A stretch of 64,000 bases of DNA from Blastopirellula sp. J2-11 (GCF_024584705.1 NZ_CP097384.1:4712001-4776000); one strand, 5' to 3'. Counted from the stretch's first letter, positions 44,264 to 55,004 are shown. Notes: generated by a model from the sequence alone, not told the origin. Translations and numbers: made by a program.

Positions 44264-47200
44264 TTAGTCGATGTTCTCAAAATAACGGCGGAGCCGCTGC
44301 TCGTACCCGCGCGGCGGTTCACGCCGAGCGCCAGCTTGAATCGCTTTTTGCAGTCCCGGAGGAAGCTTGGCGAACCATGGTTCGTTGTCGAAGCGCCGCG
44401 ACTTGGCGTCGCTATCCCCAGCAGTTTCGCTTCCCCGCGAATCGCCCCCCTCTGGTTCCGGAGAAAGTGACAGCGGCATATCGGCGCCATCCTGGTTTTG
44501 CGTTTGTTCCCCTCCCTGCGAAGTTCCGCCTGCCGCGGCGACGCTTGACGTAGCGCCAGGCTGCGGTTGCTGCCCTGGTGTCGCCGCGCTGGCGGCAGCT
44601 GGCGCGGGAGCTTGCGCCGTGGGGCCATCCCCAACGCCAGGTCGCGGCGCTCCTGTCACTTGACCTGGCATCCCGCCTTGCGGCGCTGCAGGCATCGCCT
44701 GCAGCGCTTGTTGGACCGCTTGGCCGCCTGCGATCGCGTCGGCCGTCGCTTGCGGCGAGTTCGGCACCAGGCCGGTTCCTAGTTCGTTGCTAGTCGGGCC
44801 CAAGTCTTGCCCGGCGCCTGGCATCGCTTGCGATGCATCGCCGGCGGCCATTTGTTCACCGGGGCCTTGTCCCAGAGCAGGCTGCCCCAGTTGTTGATTG
44901 TGGGAAGCAGGCTGGTTTCCTTCGCCGCCGGGCGACTGACCAGACGAGTTCAACTCGGCGCCGGTTTCGCCCATCGCGAGATCGCTGGCCGGAGGCGCCT
45001 GCGCGAGTGACTGCTCGGGCAACGGCAACTGGGAAGCAGCTTCCAGGCCTTCACGAAGCGGCTGGTTAGCGACTTCCTGCTGACCTGAAATCTGCTGGGC
45101 GCCTTGTCCGGTGGCGGTTTGGGCTTCGGCAAATTGGCGCGAAGCGTTCGCAAGTTGCTGAGCTGCGGCGGCCGCAGCGGGAGAAATCGGCGGCGGAGTT
45201 TGGCCTTCCGCCGTTTCGCCCTGCGGGGGGCTCGGCATGTTTTCGGCGAGCGCATCGGCCTGGCGATCCATCTCATCACGCGCATTTTGCTGCTGCTGAG
45301 CGAGGGCCGCCAGCGCTTCGGCGATCGATTTGTCACGCGCTAACTGTTGCTCTCGCGCGGTCAGAGCGGCCGCCGCCTGTTGCAAGCTGCGCTGTGCGCT
45401 GTCGGCCGCTTGTTGCATTTCGCCGGGTGCAGGGGACGCGGGAGAATCACCCTGCGGGCTGTTCATTTCGGCGCCTTCCTGGCTGGCTTGCTCGGCCTGA
45501 CGAAGCGCCGACGCGGCATTGGGATCAACGGCGCCCGCTTGCTGGGCGAGTTGATCCAACTGCGGCGTTTGTTTGACCAGATCTTTGGCCAACTGCTGGG
45601 CGGCTTGATCGATGGCGCTGGCCAACTTTTGGGCGGCGTCCCCCAGCGACTTGTCCGCTTCGGTCTGACTTTGGGCGGCGCCCTCTGATTCGCCTTGGGC
45701 GAGGCTCTTCGCGGCCGCTTCGCCTGCGTCGGCCGCTTGTTGTGCTGCGGCCGCCGCTTCGGGTGCTGCGTCAGCGGCGAGCTGCGCCGCTTCGGCGGCG
45801 AGATCGGCCGCTTTCCCTTGAGCGGCGGCATTGGGTTGCCCAGCCGGTTCGGCGGCTTTCTCCGCCGCCATTTGTTGTGCTTTGCGCTGCGCCGAAGCAA
45901 GTTGGGCGGCTGCTTCCTCGCGAGCCGCGGCCGCTTTGTTGGGATCACCGCTCAGGGTTTCCTTGGCGGCTGCAGCGGCGGCTTTCTCCGCATTTTGCAG
46001 CGCCTCGGCTATGGCGCCGTCCGTCTGTTGGGCAAGCCCTTCCGCTTCGTCGGAGACTTGCTGTTGTTGGGCGGCGGCGTCGACCGGCGAGTTCGCTTTG
46101 CCTTGACTCAGTTCAGCGGCCGCGTTGTTGGCTTCCTGCTGCATCTGGGCGAGCTTCCCGATCTCTTGGGCGAGCTGCTGCGCTTCGGCGGCGGCTGATT
46201 TCCCCTCGGCTTTCATCTGCTCCATTTGCGCGGCGGCAATCTTCTCTTGCGCCGCTTGAAGTTGCTCAAGATTTTCACCGGAAGCGGCGTTGTCGAGCGA
46301 CTCTTTGACGGCTTCTTTAGTGGAGGTCGTATGCGCCAGTTGTTGGCCGGTCATCTCGGCCAACTCTTGCGCCGCTTTGCCTGCTTCTTTGCGCAGCTCG
46401 GCGGCGGCTTGCTTCAGCGATTCACCAGCGGATTGGGCGGCCTCGGCGGCTTTCTTGAGCTGCGGCGCTGACTTGTCGGGGTTCTTCGCATCGGCGGCGG
46501 AAGCCAAATCTTTCGCCGCGGAGGCAATTGCTGGTTCCGATTTTTTGAGCATCTCGGCAACTTGGGGCGCCGTCTTCTCCAGGCCGGCGGAAACGTCGTT
46601 GGCGACCTTTTTCACTTGTTCTTGCGTCACGGCCAGATCGGCCGCCGCCGCTTGCGATTCTTCGCCTGGCAGCGCGGCCGCTTCTTTCGCGTCGGCCGCG
46701 ACGTCACGTTCAGCGGCGGCGGCACGTTCGAGCGCTTCGGCCGCTCGCGCCAGTTCGCCTACTTCGACCGCAAGCTGCTTCCGTTTCAAGTCGGCAAGTT
46801 GTGCGGCGGTTTCGGCCTGGGCTTTCTCAATCGCTTCCGACGCTTGTTGCATCGCTTCTTGAGCCGATTGCTGCGCCTCGGGCGACGCATCTTCTTTCGC
46901 CATCTTTAGCGCGTCCGCCGCATCAGTCGCCGCTTCCTGGGCGTCCAACAGCCGAGATTCAACCGGCGCCGGCGACGCGTCATCGGCCAAGTGCGCCAGT
47001 TCTTCCGCGACGCTCGCTTCTTTTTTTTGTGCGGCGGCAGGATCATTCATCGCGGCTTCTTCCGCAGCGGCTTGTTCTTGGGCCGTTGCTGTCAGTTTCT
47101 CTTGAAGCGCTTCCAGCTTCTGCACCTCGGCCGCTAATTCGTCAGCGCTCTTGTCGGCGTCATCTTTCGGCGCCGCCGAGTCTAACTGGTGGGCTAATTC

Positions 47201-48295
47201 GGCCAGCGCGCCCAAGACCTCGCTTTGATCGGCCAGCGCTTCGGCTTGATCTCCTTCAAACAGTTCGGCCACCGCGTCATGAGCGGCCGCTTTGCTCTGT
47301 TCCAATAAGGGTTGGAGCGGCTCGAAATCTTCCAACTGTTGCGCCAACTTACCCAAATCGTTTCGAACGTCTTCCTGTGCCTCAGTCAACGCGTCTGGCG
47401 TCAATTGCGTCAAGTCGGTCTCTTTGGTCGTTTCTCGCAACTCTTCCTGCTTCTTGGTGATCTGCTCGATCAGCTTACGAGCCGCGTCCCGATCGCTGCT
47501 GATCAGGCCGCGAGTCTCTTCCAGCTTTTCGAGCAGGCGTTTCAGCCCTTTGATTACTTCGGTCTGCTCTTCGCCTGCTTCGGAGTATTGCCCGGTCGAG
47601 AGATTTTTATCCGCCGTGTCGAGATGGACGCCGGTTTCCGCCGCTTTCAGAATGCGCACCCCATCGGCGGCGCCGGCTCCAACTTTGCCGCCCCACTCGG
47701 TGACATCCGTCAAATCGTGGACAAGTCGCAAAAACAGCCCCGCCACATCGCGTTGATCTTGAATCACGCCCAGCGCGATCGATTCGCGCTGCTGCATCGG
47801 CTGATCGAGCAGACCGACCGTGCGGTCGCGGGTCTTCTCTTCGATCGCGATCAGTTCGCGGACCTGCGCCGCAAGTTTGGCGATTTGCAAACGGCGATAC
47901 AGACGTTGCCGTTCTGCCATGAGCGCAAGCACCACTTCGCGGATTTGATCTCGCGCTGCGTTAAAATGCTTTAACCGAGTCGGCTGATCCCCTTCTTGCG
48001 CTTGAACCAGCAATTCGACGACCATCTGCATCTCGGATCCGACCAATCCGTCGACATTGTCGCGCATCGTTTTGATTTCGACATAGACCGGCATCTTGGC
48101 CAAGCCGTTTTCTTCAAACTGACGCAGTTGGATATCAAGAATGCTGGTGACCAGATCGCGGGCCATTGCCTGGGCGCGTTCTTGGGCGATTTCGCGTCGT
48201 CGCAAGGTCGTCGAATTTAACTCTTGTGCGCCGGCCAACGATGTCGCGGTCAGCATGATCGCCGTAGCGATTGCAGTTCTTACGTATTGCCTCAT
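44264..48295 (-). CDS. Giant Ala/Gln/Glu-rich secreted coiled-coil protein
   Basis: A 1343-residue exported protein (MRQYVRTAIATAIMLTATSLAGAQ). Residues about 25-300 are mixed helical sequence. From about 300 to 950 there is an Ala/Gln/Glu/Lys-rich region expected to form long coiled coils. From about 950 to 1290 it is Gln/Pro/Gly/Ala-rich low-complexity sequence. The last 35 residues (AKLPPGLQKAIQAGARREPP, then RRYFENID) resemble the conserved tail of proteins linked to MoxR/DUF4175 clusters. The start codon overlaps the preceding stop (ATGA). It probably spans or lines the periplasm; the role is unknown. Confidence 0.75.
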   Translation of the reverse strand: MRQYVRTAIATAIMLTATSLAGAQELNSTTLRRREIAQERAQAMARDLVTSILDIQLRQFEENGLAKMPVYVEIKTMRDNVDGLVGSEMQMVVELLVQAQEGDQPTRLKHFNAARDQIREVVLALMAERQRLYRRLQIAKLAAQVRELIAIEEKTRDRTVGLLDQPMQQRESIALGVIQDQRDVAGLFLRLVHDLTDVTEWGGKVGAGAADGVRILKAAETGVHLDTADKNLSTGQYSEAGEEQTEVIKGLKRLLEKLEETRGLISSDRDAARKLIEQITKKQEELRETTKETDLTQLTPDALTEAQEDVRNDLGKLAQQLEDFEPLQPLLEQSKAAAHDAVAELFEGDQAEALADQSEVLGALAELAHQLDSAAPKDDADKSADELAAEVQKLEALQEKLTATAQEQAAAEEAAMNDPAAAQKKEASVAEELAHLADDASPAPVESRLLDAQEAATDAADALKMAKEDASPEAQQSAQEAMQQASEAIEKAQAETAAQLADLKRKQLAVEVGELARAAEALERAAAAERDVAADAKEAAALPGEESQAAAADLAVTQEQVKKVANDVSAGLEKTAPQVAEMLKKSEPAIASAAKDLASAADAKNPDKSAPQLKKAAEAAQSAGESLKQAAAELRKEAGKAAQELAEMTGQQLAHTTSTKEAVKESLDNAASGENLEQLQAAQEKIAAAQMEQMKAEGKSAAAEAQQLAQEIGKLAQMQQEANNAAAELSQGKANSPVDAAAQQQQVSDEAEGLAQQTDGAIAEALQNAEKAAAAAAKETLSGDPNKAAAAREEAAAQLASAQRKAQQMAAEKAAEPAGQPNAAAQGKAADLAAEAAQLAADAAPEAAAAAQQAADAGEAAAKSLAQGESEGAAQSQTEADKSLGDAAQKLASAIDQAAQQLAKDLVKQTPQLDQLAQQAGAVDPNAASALRQAEQASQEGAEMNSPQGDSPASPAPGEMQQAADSAQRSLQQAAAALTAREQQLARDKSIAEALAALAQQQQNARDEMDRQADALAENMPSPPQGETAEGQTPPPISPAAAAAAQQLANASRQFAEAQTATGQGAQQISGQQEVANQPLREGLEAASQLPLPEQSLAQAPPASDLAMGETGAELNSSGQSPGGEGNQPASHNQQLGQPALGQGPGEQMAAGDASQAMPGAGQDLGPTSNELGTGLVPNSPQATADAIAGGQAVQQALQAMPAAPQGGMPGQVTGAPRPGVGDGPTAQAPAPAAASAATPGQQPQPGATSSVAAAGGTSQGGEQTQNQDGADMPLSLSPEPEGGDSRGSETAGDSDAKSRRFDNEPWFAKLPPGLQKAIQAGARREPPRGYEQRLRRYFENID

Positions 48296-49983
48296 CGCGC
48301 CTCTCCAATTCCGAGTTGACGTTTGATGATTTCGGTGAGTTGTTCTTCGGAACGCTGGTCCGCTTCCGAAATGGCAGCCAGCACGCCGCTTTCGTCCGAT
48401 ACTTCGAGCACCAGCGGTTCGCTGTTGGCGATAGCGCCTTCGCCGCGACCGCGCCAGTCGCGCGCTTCGAGGGTGACGCTCAGACGATCTCCCTTTTCCA
48501 GCATCAGCCCCGACAACGGCAAAGCGAAATCGTCGGAGTAGGGAAGCTGACTCGCTTTTAGCGGCGAGTCGAGCAATTCATACGATTCTTCGGCCAGTTC
48601 ATCATCGCCCCGTTCGATTTTCAAACGCAACTGGACCGACGCAACGCCATAGTCGTCGCTCGTGCGGAACGCGATCACCGGCGTCGCCGTTGGTAGCACG
48701 ACGCGATGTATGGCGCTGGCTGCGATCTGTGGAGCACGATCGTTTTTCAAACGTAAATAGCCGCGGGGAACAAACTGCGGCGACAGGCCATCTTCGTCTT
48801 GCATTTCCAACTCAAATCGAATCGGCGCCGCAACGCTTGAAAACGGCGTTTCGCCGATCGGCAACTTCCTGGCCAGTTGTTGTTTGTCGGCGGCGACCAA
48901 TTCGACCGTTTCGGTCTCTTCGCCGATTGTTAAATGCAGCAGCGCCGAGGCCAGCGGCTTGCTGCTGGTCAGTTGCAAGTCGACGCGACTCCCTTCCAAA
49001 ACGGCACGCTGAAGACCGCGCGCCGAGTTGTCGCTCTCTAATCCGGCGGCATATTCCGGCGGGGTGACGGACATCTCGGTCTCGATCGTCGGCAGCGGCA
49101 TCACTTCAATCCGCGCCGGATCGGTCCAGGCGTCCCCGAGCGCAATTTGATAGATGGCCGGCTCCATCAGACGGGGCAACGTCGCGATAAAATCGCCTTT
49201 CGGCGAACTATCTGCGTTCGTCTCTTCCGGCAACAGGTCCAACGTCGTAGCGCCGCTCTTTCCAGAGAGCGCAAACTTTCCGCTCGCCGGCAACACGCCG
49301 CTGGCATGCACTTGCACGTCAAACGGCTGCCCAAAGCCAATCTTTACGACGGTTGTGGCGGCTTGCGCAGGATCTACATCGACGCCGCCGATGCGGAGCG
49401 ACTCGATCGTCGTCTTGGTCGGGTAATGAACGTCGCTTAGCGCCAGCCGCTGCAGAAAGGTCATCACATGACGCGGCGCAAACGTGACCGTGCCGATCGC
49501 AATGACCAGAATGATGGTCGCCCAGATTGCCCGGCGACGCAGTGGGCTGCTGTCGAATCCGTCAAACACGTCGATGTCGCCGCCGAGATCGGCCACATAA
49601 TCAATCACTGCCGATTCCAATTCGGGCGAACCCCACTTGGCGGCGTCCGGCGTTTCAAATTGCAGCGCGCCGACCAGATCGCTTTCGATCCCGTGACGGC
49701 GTTCGACCATCATCGCCATATCGAGCATCGTTTCGCGAGTACCCAGCCATGGCGCGGCGAAGCGGCGCCAGGCCCAGATCAACGTCACCGTCGCGATCGC
49801 CATCACGATCACGCGTTGGACGAGGTTCATCTCCAGCGCGACATCGAGTCCCAACAGGATCAACAACGCCAACAGCAGACTACCCACGATGACCGCCAGC
49901 GCACTTCCCAACCGGACGCTCCGGCGCGCCTGTCGCAGCTTTTGCAGTTGCCAACGAAGTTGATTAAGTTTGCTGCGGGTCAT
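48292..49983 (-). CDS. DUF4175-like membrane protein
   Basis: A 563-residue protein with three hydrophobic helices near the N-terminus: LGSALAVIVGSLLLALLILLGL, VIVMAIATVTLIWAW and IWATIILVIAIGTVTFA. About 370 beta-rich residues outside the membrane follow, ending in a polar tail (EQLTEIIKRQLGIG). The layout fits DUF4175-like proteins of MoxR clusters. The ATG at 49983 overlaps the previous stop (ATGA) and the stop overlaps the next start in the same way. Confidence 0.7.
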   Translation of the reverse strand: MTRSKLNQLRWQLQKLRQARRSVRLGSALAVIVGSLLLALLILLGLDVALEMNLVQRVIVMAIATVTLIWAWRRFAAPWLGTRETMLDMAMMVERRHGIESDLVGALQFETPDAAKWGSPELESAVIDYVADLGGDIDVFDGFDSSPLRRRAIWATIILVIAIGTVTFAPRHVMTFLQRLALSDVHYPTKTTIESLRIGGVDVDPAQAATTVVKIGFGQPFDVQVHASGVLPASGKFALSGKSGATTLDLLPEETNADSSPKGDFIATLPRLMEPAIYQIALGDAWTDPARIEVMPLPTIETEMSVTPPEYAAGLESDNSARGLQRAVLEGSRVDLQLTSSKPLASALLHLTIGEETETVELVAADKQQLARKLPIGETPFSSVAAPIRFELEMQDEDGLSPQFVPRGYLRLKNDRAPQIAASAIHRVVLPTATPVIAFRTSDDYGVASVQLRLKIERGDDELAEESYELLDSPLKASQLPYSDDFALPLSGLMLEKGDRLSVTLEARDWRGRGEGAIANSEPLVLEVSDESGVLAAISEADQRSEEQLTEIIKRQLGIGEAR

Positions 49984-52472
49984 GCCAGATTCGCCCTCTT
50001 TCGCGAGTACCATTCACCCAACATCAAGCCGACCAGCAAGACGAACCAGAGCGGCGTCCCCCAGAGCGGTTCGTTGCGGGTCACTTCTTCGCGAACATCT
50101 TTCAATTCGATTTTGTCGAACAACGCGTCAATCTCCTGCAGTTCCACCGCAATTCCGCCGGACTGCTGGGCGATGTCGTTTTGCAAACTAACATTTCGGA
50201 CGGCGCTGCGCAGTTCAGCCGATGCCCCGGTCGCCTGAAAGCGGACCTCACTGACCTTGTCGGTCACGGGGTCTTTGACGCGCACCACATATTGTCCTTG
50301 ACGATTGACGGGAACGCGGATCTCAAAGCGGCCTGTTCGCAGTTCTGGAATCGTGATCTCGCGCGGCGACAAGGCGCGGCCTGAATCGTCAGGCGTTTCT
50401 AGTTCTCCTTGCAACGCTCCGCCCGCCAAAGTAGCCGCCGAAAGGGGCTCAAAATTTTCGTCGTACGCTTCGACCGAGATCAACGCTTTTTCATCCACCA
50501 AGTATTGATCCCGCTCCGCTCGCACCACAAATCGCTTTTGAGCGCCCAGCGCGTGGCTCAGTCCCAGTCGATTGATCAACTGCGACCAGAACTGGCGATA
50601 ATATTTTTCGCCGTGCATGCGACGCAGACGCCACAATTCGTTGAAGCTGATATAGACCACTTCGCCGGCGCCATAGCGACGAATCGCGATCAACGGCTGC
50701 GGCGTTTTGCCATCGGCGCATAGGTCAAACGGATGCTCGGCCAGGACGGTCGCTTGCGAGTGAACCCCCTGCACCGGTTGATACCAGGGAAGCTTGCCAA
50801 GCGATTTCCAGGCGGCGATGTTCTCACGGCGATCGTTCGTATCGCCCAGTTGCATGAAGTCGGTTTGCAGTCCAAGCGGAGTCAGCCGCGGCTCAAATTC
50901 TTTGTCATCGCGCAGCGCCATCGATCCGTCGACCTTGACCGGCAACATGTCGGCCAGCGCCGTTCCGTTAAGCTGCGACGGTCCAAAGCGGGGACCAGCA
51001 ATCACGACCAGTCCACCGCCAAACTGCCCGACAAACTCTTTGGTCATTTCGCAAAAGCGATCGCTGAGCGCCGACGAAGGCATGTCGCCGAGAAAGATCA
51101 CGTCGTTGGCGAAAAACTCGCTCCGCTGCGGAGTAAGCGTCGGCAGAAACAGTTCGTTATTCTGTCGCACTTTGGGATCGGCGGAGCGGAGAAATGTGCG
51201 AAACCCTCGCATGCCGACCAAGCGATCCCGATGGAACACTTCTTTGACAAAGCGCCATTCCCAGGTCGGTTCGTTCTCGACAAACATCAAACGAAGATAA
51301 TCGTCAATGATGTTCACCGCGCGAACGGAAGTATTGTTTTCTAGGGTCGCTTCACCGATTTGCGGCGCGACTTCGGCGATAAAGGCGAAGCGGCCAGCCT
51401 GTTCTGGCGTGAACGGCATATCGATATACATCACGCTGGAATCGAGCGTCAACGTTTCGGTTCCGACGGTGATACGCGACATCCCGGTCAGCGACTCCCC
51501 TTCCAGCGGTTCGGCATAGACGTTCACATCGACCGTTTCGCCGGTCAGCCCCGATTGATTGACCCGAACGGCGATCGTGGCCCGCTCCGCTTTTTTCATT
51601 TTCGGAGGAGGCTGCACGTCGACGGCGATATCAACCGCCGAATGGGAGCCCAAGCCGATCGTATAAATCGGAGCGCCGACTCGTTGGACCGGGCTCAGAC
51701 CGCTGCGTGACTCGTTGAGCGGCGGTGCGCCTGCGTTTTGCGCGAAGTCGCTGAAGAGAAGGACGCTCGCCAAGCGACTGGTGCGATGTTGCGCCGATAA
51801 ATCGTGCAGCATGTCGCCCAGCGCGGTGACGCGGCCCTCAGTCGTCAACTCGAGCGCTGCGTCCGCAAGATCGGTCGCGTCCGACTTCTCTTCTTCTCGC
51901 AACAGGCGACGCAAACGGCTCGTATTTTGACCGTCGAAAATAAAGGGCTCGATTTGAACTCCTCGCTCTGCGGCCAGCCGGGTCAACAGATTGCCAGCGG
52001 GGTTTTGCAGATAGGCTTGTAACCATTGGGCGCGCGAGGCGACCGCAGACTCAGAGGTCCCCAGCGCTGCAGAACTCCCTTGCGTCGGTAGTCCTACAAC
52101 GGCGGCCAGCGCCTCACGCGTTTCGGGCAGCAAGTCGTCCGCAATCGTCATGCTTTCCGTTCCGTCGAATACGGCGTACACGACAGGCTCCGGATCATTG
52201 GTCGCAGTGACTTGCAAAATGGGATCTGCCAACGTAAAGATCAATAGCGCCAGCAGCAAGCCGCGCGCTGCGCCCAGCGCATAGCGAGCCCCGCCGCTAA
52301 GACGAGGATGAAACTTCGCATAAAACCAAAGAGACGCTGCAAATGCCGCGGCGCAGCCCAGGATCACCCAAAAGGCGTTCCCGCTGGCCCATGGCGCCGC
52401 CAGCGAAACTTGCACGTGGTCAATCGACGACGCGTTACGAATGTTCAACAGCCAGCCGAGAGTTTCGGTCAT
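49980..52472 (-). CDS. Large membrane protein with vWA-like and GATase-like regions
   Basis: An 830-residue protein with two N-terminal helices (FWVILGCAAAFAASLWFY and YALGAARGLLLALLIFTLA) and one at the C-terminus (LWFVLLVGLMLGEWYS). After the helices a vWA-like domain starts with VVYAVFDGTESM and a possible metal site. Residues about 430-600 (VIFLGDMPSSALSDR, GGGLVVIAGPRFGPS) look like the class I glutamine-amidotransferase-like fold seen in such proteins, without catalytic residues I can identify. The start is directly adjacent to the upstream stop (TAGATG). Confidence 0.68.
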   Translation of the reverse strand: MTETLGWLLNIRNASSIDHVQVSLAAPWASGNAFWVILGCAAAFAASLWFYAKFHPRLSGGARYALGAARGLLLALLIFTLADPILQVTATNDPEPVVYAVFDGTESMTIADDLLPETREALAAVVGLPTQGSSAALGTSESAVASRAQWLQAYLQNPAGNLLTRLAAERGVQIEPFIFDGQNTSRLRRLLREEEKSDATDLADAALELTTEGRVTALGDMLHDLSAQHRTSRLASVLLFSDFAQNAGAPPLNESRSGLSPVQRVGAPIYTIGLGSHSAVDIAVDVQPPPKMKKAERATIAVRVNQSGLTGETVDVNVYAEPLEGESLTGMSRITVGTETLTLDSSVMYIDMPFTPEQAGRFAFIAEVAPQIGEATLENNTSVRAVNIIDDYLRLMFVENEPTWEWRFVKEVFHRDRLVGMRGFRTFLRSADPKVRQNNELFLPTLTPQRSEFFANDVIFLGDMPSSALSDRFCEMTKEFVGQFGGGLVVIAGPRFGPSQLNGTALADMLPVKVDGSMALRDDKEFEPRLTPLGLQTDFMQLGDTNDRRENIAAWKSLGKLPWYQPVQGVHSQATVLAEHPFDLCADGKTPQPLIAIRRYGAGEVVYISFNELWRLRRMHGEKYYRQFWSQLINRLGLSHALGAQKRFVVRAERDQYLVDEKALISVEAYDENFEPLSAATLAGGALQGELETPDDSGRALSPREITIPELRTGRFEIRVPVNRQGQYVVRVKDPVTDKVSEVRFQATGASAELRSAVRNVSLQNDIAQQSGGIAVELQEIDALFDKIELKDVREEVTRNEPLWGTPLWFVLLVGLMLGEWYSRKRANLA

Positions 52473-55004
52473 CTAGGAACGAGCCTCCTCGGATAGCGGG
52501 GTCGCATCGGTCGCAGTCGAGCGTGAGAAGAGCCGATCGACCCAACCGGGCCGCGCGATCAACAGCATCTCGATCAGCAAACAGCCGAGCGCCAGGGCAA
52601 TCAAGTACTTCCACCAGTCTTGCCCGCGGATTTGAGCGCCAGCCAAACTGATCACTTCGCCAGGAGCGATCCATTTTAATTTTTCACCGAGTTCCCGCGC
52701 CTCAAAATCTTCGCGTGTTAATCGATCGATTTGCGATTCGTCCGCTTGCGGCTGGACGGCCAAGATCAAAGTTTGCGGCGGCTCGGGCGAAAGGGTCGGA
52801 TCGCTGCTGAGTTGTCGCTCGCTGACTTTCAATTGATACTCGCCGCCGCGCAGCAATTGCGGCACGGTCACGCCGCGGGTTTGATCATCCAAAAAGCCGA
52901 TCGGCAGTTCTTCGGAACCGTCAACGCCGGGGCGCGTTAATTCGACCATCGTCGTTGTCGACGCCGATTCCAACGGCAACGAAACTTGTGCGAGCGTCGG
53001 AAAGTTCCGCTGCGGCAAAGTCATTTCCAGCATCCCCCGCAACAAGCGATCAAAGATCAACACGGCGTTAGTGCGTGGTAAGGTATTCCACAGGTTATCA
53101 ATCCCGGTCGAAACCAGCAGAACTCGGCCATCTCCGATATGGCGTTCGACCAGAAACGGCTGGTCATTGTCAAACCGGGCCAATACGCGTGGCAAGTTGC
53201 GTCGATCAAACGGCGTTTCTTGGTTCTCTATCGATTCGCCGTCTGCTGTTTTCGAAGCAACGCTTGCCGTAGTTTCTTTCTCCGTGACTTGTGAAAGTCC
53301 GGTGGTCCGCGTGACGTCATTCCGCCAGAGGAGCCAGCGATCGATCGTCATATCGTCATCGTTGACCGGTTCGTTCGCTTTGGCTCGCGCCGCTTTTTCG
53401 ACCGCGGCCATCGTCGCCGCATCCACTCGCGGAATGATTGATTTGAAAAAGAGGGGCTCGGCGTAAAGATCGAGCAACTGCGAATCGGAAAGGCCCGAGA
53501 GTTGAAAGTAGGCGTTATCTTTCATGCTGTCATACGACAAGCGGAACGGTTCTAAGCGATCGACATTGGCGTCAAGCGAAACGCCAAACGGAATCGGTTC
53601 GAGCGGCGCCGGCAGAACTCCCGCCCCCTCGCGCCACGCAACTTGCGTCCAACGAGCCGGGTCAAACTCTCCACCGGCGGTGATCACCAATTGCCCCCCT
53701 TGATTCACAAATTCGGTTAGCACATCGACGGCAAACTCCGGCGGCTCGGCGATTCCGCCCACCACCGCCAGGCGTGCGTCTTCTAACAAGGCCCGCAAAC
53801 TGGGAGCGTCCAAGTCTTCTAGCCGACGATGTCGGACCTGAATCAACTGGCGCTGTTCTTCGCGGCGACTGGTGACCGGCGCCAGCAAACGACGCAACGC
53901 CCAAGTCTCGCCATAACGATTGCGACGGGGATCTTCGTCCGCTTCTGACAGCGAATCCAGGAAGACAACCGGCAGAGCCGCGACGACCGACGCGACAATC
54001 GTACGTGAGTCGTCGGCCGGCAAGCGATCCGGCGGAAGCGAAACTTCGACCGCGACCGACGTGGACTTACCGGGTTCAATCGCCATGCCGTCAAACAGAT
54101 ATTCAAACGTGAGCTCGCGCTCGCCGTTGGGCTCGAGCGAAATCATCTGTGAGTCGACTTCTTCTCCGTTGACGCGAAAGACGACCGGCGCGTCTTCTCG
54201 CGCGGATGTGCCTGCATGCGCAACGCGAACCACAAACGTTGACGGAGTATCGACGTCGGCCAGCGCGTCTTGCAGTTCAAAATCCGAGATCCAAGTATTG
54301 GTCGCATCGTCCGTACCGACCTCGACCACCTGGAGCGAGGGAAACTGTTCCCACTGGGCAGAAGAACGAAAGTCTTCCCAGGCGCCCGCTTGTTGATCGG
54401 TAAAGAAAATCGCGCGCGGTGAAAGTTGCGGCGTTCGCGCGGCGGCGACCGCGATTTGATTGCCAACGGCGATGACATCCGCAGGGCGATCAGTCGGGTC
54501 CATCGCCGAAATAGCGGCGGCGGCGTCTTCTCGCGTTCGATAAGGATCAACGGCTGGCGTGCGGGTCGATCCGCAAGCGGCGATCACGCTGATGCGACTG
54601 CCGGGCGGAAGCTGATCAAGAAAGTCGATCGCTTGACGTTTCGCTTCGTCAAGCAAGGTTCCGTCGAGCGATTCGATCCCCATGCTCATGCTGTTGTCGA
54701 TCGCCAACACGGCGTGGAGCGGCTGCGACGCGTCGAAATCGGTTGCGCCAACCGAGAGAAAAGGACGCGCAAGCGCCAGTCCAAAAAACAAGACCGCGGC
54801 GGTGCGCAAAATCATCAGCAGGATGTCGCGCAGCTGCAAGATGCGACGATTGCGTTTCATCGCTTGCTGCAAAAAGTCCATCGCTCCCCAGTGCACCGTG
54901 CGAAAGCGGCGGCGATTCATCAAGTGAATGATGATCGGCCCCGCTGCGCACAACAGCCCCGCGATCGCGAAACCGCTTGCCGTGAGTGAAGGGAGAAAAT
55001 TCAT
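52473..55004 (-). CDS. BatA-like vWA membrane protein
   Basis: An 843-residue protein. Residues 1-80 match the N-terminal BatA domain (aerotolerance regulator): AGPIIIHLMNRRRFRTVHWGAMDFLQQAMKRNRRILQL with two helices. A vWA domain follows with the MIDAS motif DNSMSMG (about residue 106). The rest is beta-rich sequence, a GATase-like stretch (LAVVGGIAEPPEFAVD) and a C-terminal helix (YLIALALGCLLIEMLLIA). Bat proteins are linked to oxygen tolerance and work with MoxR. It is preceded by the squalene-cyclase-like gene by 35 bases. Confidence 0.85.
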   Translation of the reverse strand: MNFLPSLTASGFAIAGLLCAAGPIIIHLMNRRRFRTVHWGAMDFLQQAMKRNRRILQLRDILLMILRTAAVLFFGLALARPFLSVGATDFDASQPLHAVLAIDNSMSMGIESLDGTLLDEAKRQAIDFLDQLPPGSRISVIAACGSTRTPAVDPYRTREDAAAAISAMDPTDRPADVIAVGNQIAVAAARTPQLSPRAIFFTDQQAGAWEDFRSSAQWEQFPSLQVVEVGTDDATNTWISDFELQDALADVDTPSTFVVRVAHAGTSAREDAPVVFRVNGEEVDSQMISLEPNGERELTFEYLFDGMAIEPGKSTSVAVEVSLPPDRLPADDSRTIVASVVAALPVVFLDSLSEADEDPRRNRYGETWALRRLLAPVTSRREEQRQLIQVRHRRLEDLDAPSLRALLEDARLAVVGGIAEPPEFAVDVLTEFVNQGGQLVITAGGEFDPARWTQVAWREGAGVLPAPLEPIPFGVSLDANVDRLEPFRLSYDSMKDNAYFQLSGLSDSQLLDLYAEPLFFKSIIPRVDAATMAAVEKAARAKANEPVNDDDMTIDRWLLWRNDVTRTTGLSQVTEKETTASVASKTADGESIENQETPFDRRNLPRVLARFDNDQPFLVERHIGDGRVLLVSTGIDNLWNTLPRTNAVLIFDRLLRGMLEMTLPQRNFPTLAQVSLPLESASTTTMVELTRPGVDGSEELPIGFLDDQTRGVTVPQLLRGGEYQLKVSERQLSSDPTLSPEPPQTLILAVQPQADESQIDRLTREDFEARELGEKLKWIAPGEVISLAGAQIRGQDWWKYLIALALGCLLIEMLLIARPGWVDRLFSRSTATDATPLSEEARS

